64,000 bases of DNA from Adiantum capillus-veneris (Eukaryota > Streptophyta > Polypodiopsida > Polypodiales > Pteridaceae). Shown in pieces: positions 60,225-64,000 of the stretch. The notes under the pieces are model-generated. The model ran no database searches. It was not told the DNA's origin and saw nothing but the letters and a program-made list of their open reading frames with translations. The position numbers and the translations under genes are program-made. The DNA is taken from the NCBI GenBank assembly GCA_014529385.2, contig CM043953.1, positions 87,320,342 through 87,384,341 on the forward strand. Reading direction: 5' to 3'. The number at the start of each line of letters is the position of its first letter. Position 1 is the first letter of the stretch.

Positions 60225-60695
60225 AAGTAACCATTGATTATTAGGAAGGCATTCCCCATGGTATTAAGAGAAGATCTCTAACGCCTAGCTTGGTCAAACT
60301 AGCTTAGTCGGACTGCTTGATTTTTAAACCTAGACAAGTGATTATGACAAAAAATTACATTGAATTTAGTGTTTGATACTAAGCAAATGTGCTGGATATT
60401 ATGCTACCAATCACAATTAAAGCAGACAAACATGGATGCAAAAAGATAAGGGGCAATGCTAATGGACAAGAAACACCTGTTTGTGTTGATGGTCGCGCTT
60501 GATTTGAAGTGTGAACGAGAGAAAGATTCCATGAAGGTCCAAATCCTAACAACAGCAACACGTTCCTATACACACTAGGAAACACAAAGAATACCTCAAG
60601 GAGGCACATCAGTGGGAAAAGGTACCAACACTTATTGAACACAATTACAAAACATAAGGAACCCTAACCTAATTATTTGCACTCCCCCTAGAGAG
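60225..60695 (-). other. Element C noncoding stretch downstream of ORF3
   Basis: 470 bp on the minus-strand 3' side of ORF3. No gene was seen. Confidence 0.5.
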
Positions 60696-61118
60696 TCAAG
60701 GGAATAGGATATTGTAGAGATTGGTGGAAAACCCTAAGGCTAAACCCCTATCCTCGTCGTCGAGAAAAACAAAGTCATCATCTGTGAGACCATATGTGCC
60801 ATCCGTATAATCATGTAAATCTTCTTCATCATCAGAGGCACCAATGTTTACTAAGAAGGTCACTAGATGCCTATAGTCGTCTTGGTCAAAAGGATAGGCT
60901 TGTGCAATGGGAGATACACTCTCTACCAAGTATGGATCAGTCGTGTTCAAGAGACGTATCAACCATTCTAACTTCTCAAAATTCCTCTCACATGCTAGTG
61001 TACCTACCAAATTCCATTCACAGGCAAGCACCAGAAAGACCATGTGAAACATTTGTGAAAAGTAACGAGGGTACCTCTCACTCAAGGCAGAAGTGGATGA
61101 CTCTAGCATACTAGCCAT
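60696..61118 (-). CDS. Element C ORF3, intact small protein of unknown function
   Basis: A 140-codon frame starts at the Met matching the B copy (MASMLESSTSALSERYPRYF). An in-frame Met 36 bases upstream is less likely because similarity to B begins at the second one. The first half has SQMFHMVFLVLACEWNLVG and TLACERNFEKLEWLIRLLN. The second half is acidic, ending YGLTDDDFVFLDDEDRGLAL. No signal peptide or enzyme motif is obvious. It sits after the PR2-tail module and before the 3' noncoding region, where some gypsy lineages carry env-like or accessory genes. I do not recognise the family. Confidence 0.65.
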   Translation of the reverse strand: MASMLESSTSALSERYPRYFSQMFHMVFLVLACEWNLVGTLACERNFEKLEWLIRLLNTTDPYLVESVSPIAQAYPFDQDDYRHLVTFLVNIGASDDEEDLHDYTDGTYGLTDDDFVFLDDEDRGLALGFSTNLYNILFP

Positions 61119-61463
61119 ATTTGTACACGCAAATAGATGATGGTTGGAGTGCAAATATTACAAGGGTTGTGTTCGTGTGCATAATGCGTTTTTATGATTT
61201 TGTGTTATGGCTCTTGATCTTTTACCTTTTTAACTTGTTTTTGTGAGTATAAGGCTTTATATATACATTCCCTAATATTGGAGATTGAGAAGTCAGGGAG
61301 CAAGGTTGAGAGGGAAGTAAGTGAATGATGGATGTCAGCAAACACTCCCCCCTTCCTTGGGTAATCATACCTTTTGGAATGATGTCGTCACCTTTTGAGC
61401 CAATTGTTCCAAGTTGTTATGGGTGAAGGCTTTAACCAATAGTTTTTGACCGCCCTATGTGTT
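61119..61463 (-). other. Element C spacer between tail and ORF3
   Basis: About 345 bp, AT-rich, with a TATATA-like stretch near 61257-61262. No gene was seen. Confidence 0.5.
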
Positions 61464-62361
61464 TCATCTAGTTGCAAGGGTGGTAAGGTACTCTCCCATT
61501 ATTTTATTTGCAAACATTGTTGTAGGTGGTGAACTTACAACGGGAGGTGCAACCTCTTTCTTGCTTGTATGGATATGTACAATGGTAGGTGGAGGTTGTA
61601 TTGAAGCTTCTATTTCCTTATAGGAATTACATGAAGAACAAGAAGCTTCATTTGACTTCCCTGTTCTTGAGCTAGGTGGAACAAATCGTTCTTTGTTTGG
61701 TACCCAAACTAGCTCTGGACCGGGTGTGTAGCATTCCGTGATTTTTTTCCTTTCCGCGATCTTCAATTCATTTTGGAGCCACAGGATTGGGCTTATATGG
61801 GCCTGGTGACAAGTAAGAACACAATCTACGTTTTGGCACCCAGATTTGATCATTTCCTTAATAGTAGCCTTGGGCTTCCAATAGTCATTTGGGAATCCAA
61901 CGCCACGTTTCCTTACATTTCTTGGAGCGAGTGGAACGTCTCTCACCAGGCTCATGTCTTTTAGCACTAGCTATGGTCGCTAAAGAAGCTTTAGGGACCC
62001 ACTTGTATGTTTTCTTTGTTATATTGGGATGGGTCTTGTGTGTCTCAAGCTTTATTTCAACTACATCAGTTGAAGCTCTAGAGAGTTGGGCTATGGGGAC
62101 ATATGGTTCAACCTCTTGGACATGCAATGTTTTGGGTTCTATTTCCTTAAGAGGCAATATCTCAGGGACTATGGCTTGAGTGGCAGGGTTAAAAGTTGGT
62201 TTCTGTGTTGTGACATCCCCTGTACGCCAATCAATAGTGAATTTGGTGGATATCATCCATGTGCGTCCTAGGTTTATATTACCCTCCATAGTTCCAACAG
62301 GCATGACCAAAAAGTCTTGAGCTATAACCCCATTGTCATAACTGACAGAAGTGTGCCAGAT
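61464..62361 (-). pseudogene. Element C second half of PR2 and W-x-P-K tail
   Basis: PR2 continues in phase after TGA at 62362-62364 with DFLVMPVGTMEGNINLGRTW and FTIDWRTGD, the closing part of a retropepsin. The tail then carries YKWVPKASL, YWKPKATIKEM and ELVWVPNKERFVPPSS, with one shift near 61890-61960. The W-[VK]-P-[KN] motifs parallel those of element A. Confidence 0.65.
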
Positions 62362-62640
62362 TCAAAAAACCGCAGTTTTTTTCTTGTTGACACCCTTGAC
62401 TTGGATAATACTCTCAGATAGGGGTGGCTTCCCTAACTGCCACCACTCCCTATATGATAGCAGATTATATTTAGCACCCGTGTCCAATAAGGCGTTATAT
62501 AGAACTTTTCCATAGGTGCTCTTTAGCTCAATAGGGTATCGTAGAGGTGTGTCAGAGTCCAACCAATCCTCATTGGTTTCAACGTGGAATGCATGTGTAA
62601 CTCCAAGGTTAGCCTCTCGTTTTCATCTTATGCGTTGTTG
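62362..62640 (-). pseudogene. Element C PR2, catalytic half
   Basis: It reads YPIELKSTYGKVLYNALLDT followed by GAKYNLLSYREW, so the catalytic D-T-G-A is intact. The same arrangement after integrase is seen in element A (D-S-G-A). TGA at 62362-62364 stands at the position of Gly in element B (VFGILHT). Confidence 0.75.
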
Positions 62641-62869
62641 TCGCTCCTTAGCTTGAGCTTGAGCTTGTATCTTCTTCAATTCTGTTTGTGCCTTGACTGC
62701 CTTTTTGTATGGATGGCACGTAGCTCCTCTTGGCTTAAAGGATCCTAGTATCTTTTAAATTTGCTCCCATTGAGGAATCTAATGGTTTCAACTCCATCAA
62801 GAGTCTCCACACGAATGGTTCCTTGTGGGGTGATCTCACATACTCTATATGGTCCTTTTCCCACAGATT
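62641..62869 (-). pseudogene. Element C integrase C-terminal domain
   Basis: In a shifted frame it reads VGKGPYRVCEITPQGTIRVE, then TLDGVETIRFLNGSKFKRY, aligning with GMGPLVIKDLSPSGAVKLAT of element A. A helix rich in Gln, Ala and Lys links it to PR2, as in A. Confidence 0.75.
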
Positions 62870-64000
62870 TCAACTTTTTCTTTTCGTTACGCACTCCATA
62901 CGAAGGACTTTATCACCAACATTGATATCTTTGTTCTTCAGATGACGTTCAAACCATTTCTTCCTCCTATCTTTCTCCACAAGTGCATTTTGCACAGCTA
63001 ATTGCCTCTCTTCATCTAGCCTTTCAAGGATATATAATCGCTCAACTAAGGGGTTACCATCCCAACCTTCTTGAGAAGCTACTCGAAGACTAGGAACGAC
63101 AAACTCCCATGGCATAACCGCTTCTTGGCCATACACCATCTTAAACGGTGTGCAGTTAGTGGAACCTTTGTATGCAGTACGATAAGCCCATAGAGCTGAT
63201 GTAAGCTTTAAATCCCAATCTGTGCAATGAGCTTCCACCGTTTTGGTCAAGATAGAGATTAAGGTCTTGTTGGTGCTCTCAGTTTGGCCATTTTCTTGTG
63301 GATAATAAGGTGTGGACTTACTGTGAGCTATCATAAAGTTGGTAGTGAATTCTTTTATTACTCCATTTATAAAATGAGTACCATTGTCACTCACAATCTC
63401 AAAGGGACAACCAAATCTTGTAATAATGTTCTCAAAGAGAAACTTGGCAGTTGACCTCGCATCAGCCTTATGTGTCACCCTGGCTTTCGCCCACTTTGTC
63501 AATAGTCAGTGGCAATGATAATACATCGAGATTTAGTGCTACGGGCTACCGGACTAATTGGGCCTACAAAGTCCAAACCCCATTCTTCAAATGATTGATG
63601 AGTCACTTTAACAGGATGTAAGGGCATCTTATCCTTTTGTTGTGTGATCTTGTAAATATTGGCATTCATCACATCCTTTTGCAAAAAGTGATGCATCCTT
63701 AAATAAGGTTGGCCACCAATAGCCTGATTGCAACACCTTTCTAGTTGTAAGTTCCCCTGAGAAATGTCCACCGGCTATACCCATGTGGGCTTCTTGCAGT
63801 ATGTATAAATACTCATCCTCACGTGCACAACGTCTAAGAATATCATCCTTCCCTAGCCTGTAGAGATTTCCTGCAATGAGAGAGTAAGGTTCACATTCAT
63901 TTAACAATTTTTGAGCTATGTCTTTACGAAGCTCTTTGGGTGAAAAACCATTGACTAGAAAGTTCACAATATTCTCACTCCATTCAGGTACGGTTTCGAG
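62870..64000 (-). pseudogene. Element C integrase zinc module and core
   Basis: The window edge starts in VPEWSENIVNFLVNG. The HHCC module follows (EAHMGIAGGHFS, GYWWPTLF, CDECQ), then EWGLDFVGPIS (first Asp), IVSDNGTHFINGV (second Asp) and YYPQENGQTESTNK (Glu). Two compensating one-base shifts (about 63640-63690 and near 63500) and a stop at 62870 break it. Arg in AREDEYLYIL aligns with a TGA in element A. Confidence 0.88.

Overview
This is a repeat-dense nuclear window from a land plant that appears to consist almost entirely of nested LTR retrotransposons. No host protein gene was found. The best clue to the organism is an embedded piece of mitochondrial DNA carrying an unedited atp9 gene. 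It has an ACG start, C-for-T codons that fit C-to-U editing, and two internal stops (TGA for Arg, TAA for Gln) that fit U-to-C editing. Both editing directions together point to a fern, Isoetes-like lycophyte or hornwort. A large repeat-rich fern genome is my best guess.

Left (1-26487, minus strand): element A is a very large Ty3/gypsy element of Tat/Ogre type. Its 5' LTR is at 25473-26487, followed by a PBS, a palindrome-bearing leader, gag, protease, RT, RNase H, two tandem integrase zinc modules, integrase and then a second aspartic-protease domain (PR2) with a W-x-P-K repeat tail. The 3' noncoding part carries many copies of a 24-bp palindrome. Its 3' LTR lies beyond position 1. The 3' half is present twice (1-5440 and 5909-11437) around a 468-bp unique spacer. 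Across about 14 kb (after removing copia-1) A keeps one reading frame broken almost only by single nonsense codons. Copia-1 (15965-21525, plus, TSD GTCTT) sits inside A.

Middle (26488-about 42400, plus strand): element B is an older, decayed gypsy whose gag was split by A. It was then split by copia-2 (28687-33714, minus, TSD GCCAT), a nearly intact sister of copia-1, and by an organellar insert (34216-37346) holding a tRNA-Arg(UCG), a 328-codon ORF, atp9, and plastid rpl14/rps8 pieces. B continues with protease, RT, a deletion removing RNase H and integrase, the PR2 remnant, a small conserved ORF (ORF3), and an LTR starting at 41797. From 42890 to 48354 lies element D, a badly decayed gypsy with an archaeal-type RNase H.

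Right (51149-64000, minus strand): a chromovirus fragment E with a chromodomain was hit by element C. C is a relative of B with integrase, PR2, W-x-P-K tail, ORF3 and a 1.8-kb LTR in which a promoter/microsatellite block is tandemly triplicated. Copia-3 (54385-60224, plus, TSD AAGTA) sits inside C.

The most novel signals are the post-integrase second protease with its W-x-P-K tail (A, B and C), the conserved ORF3 (B and C), the palindrome array kept at matching spacing in both the 5' leader and the 3' region of A, and the duplicated integrase zinc module of A.
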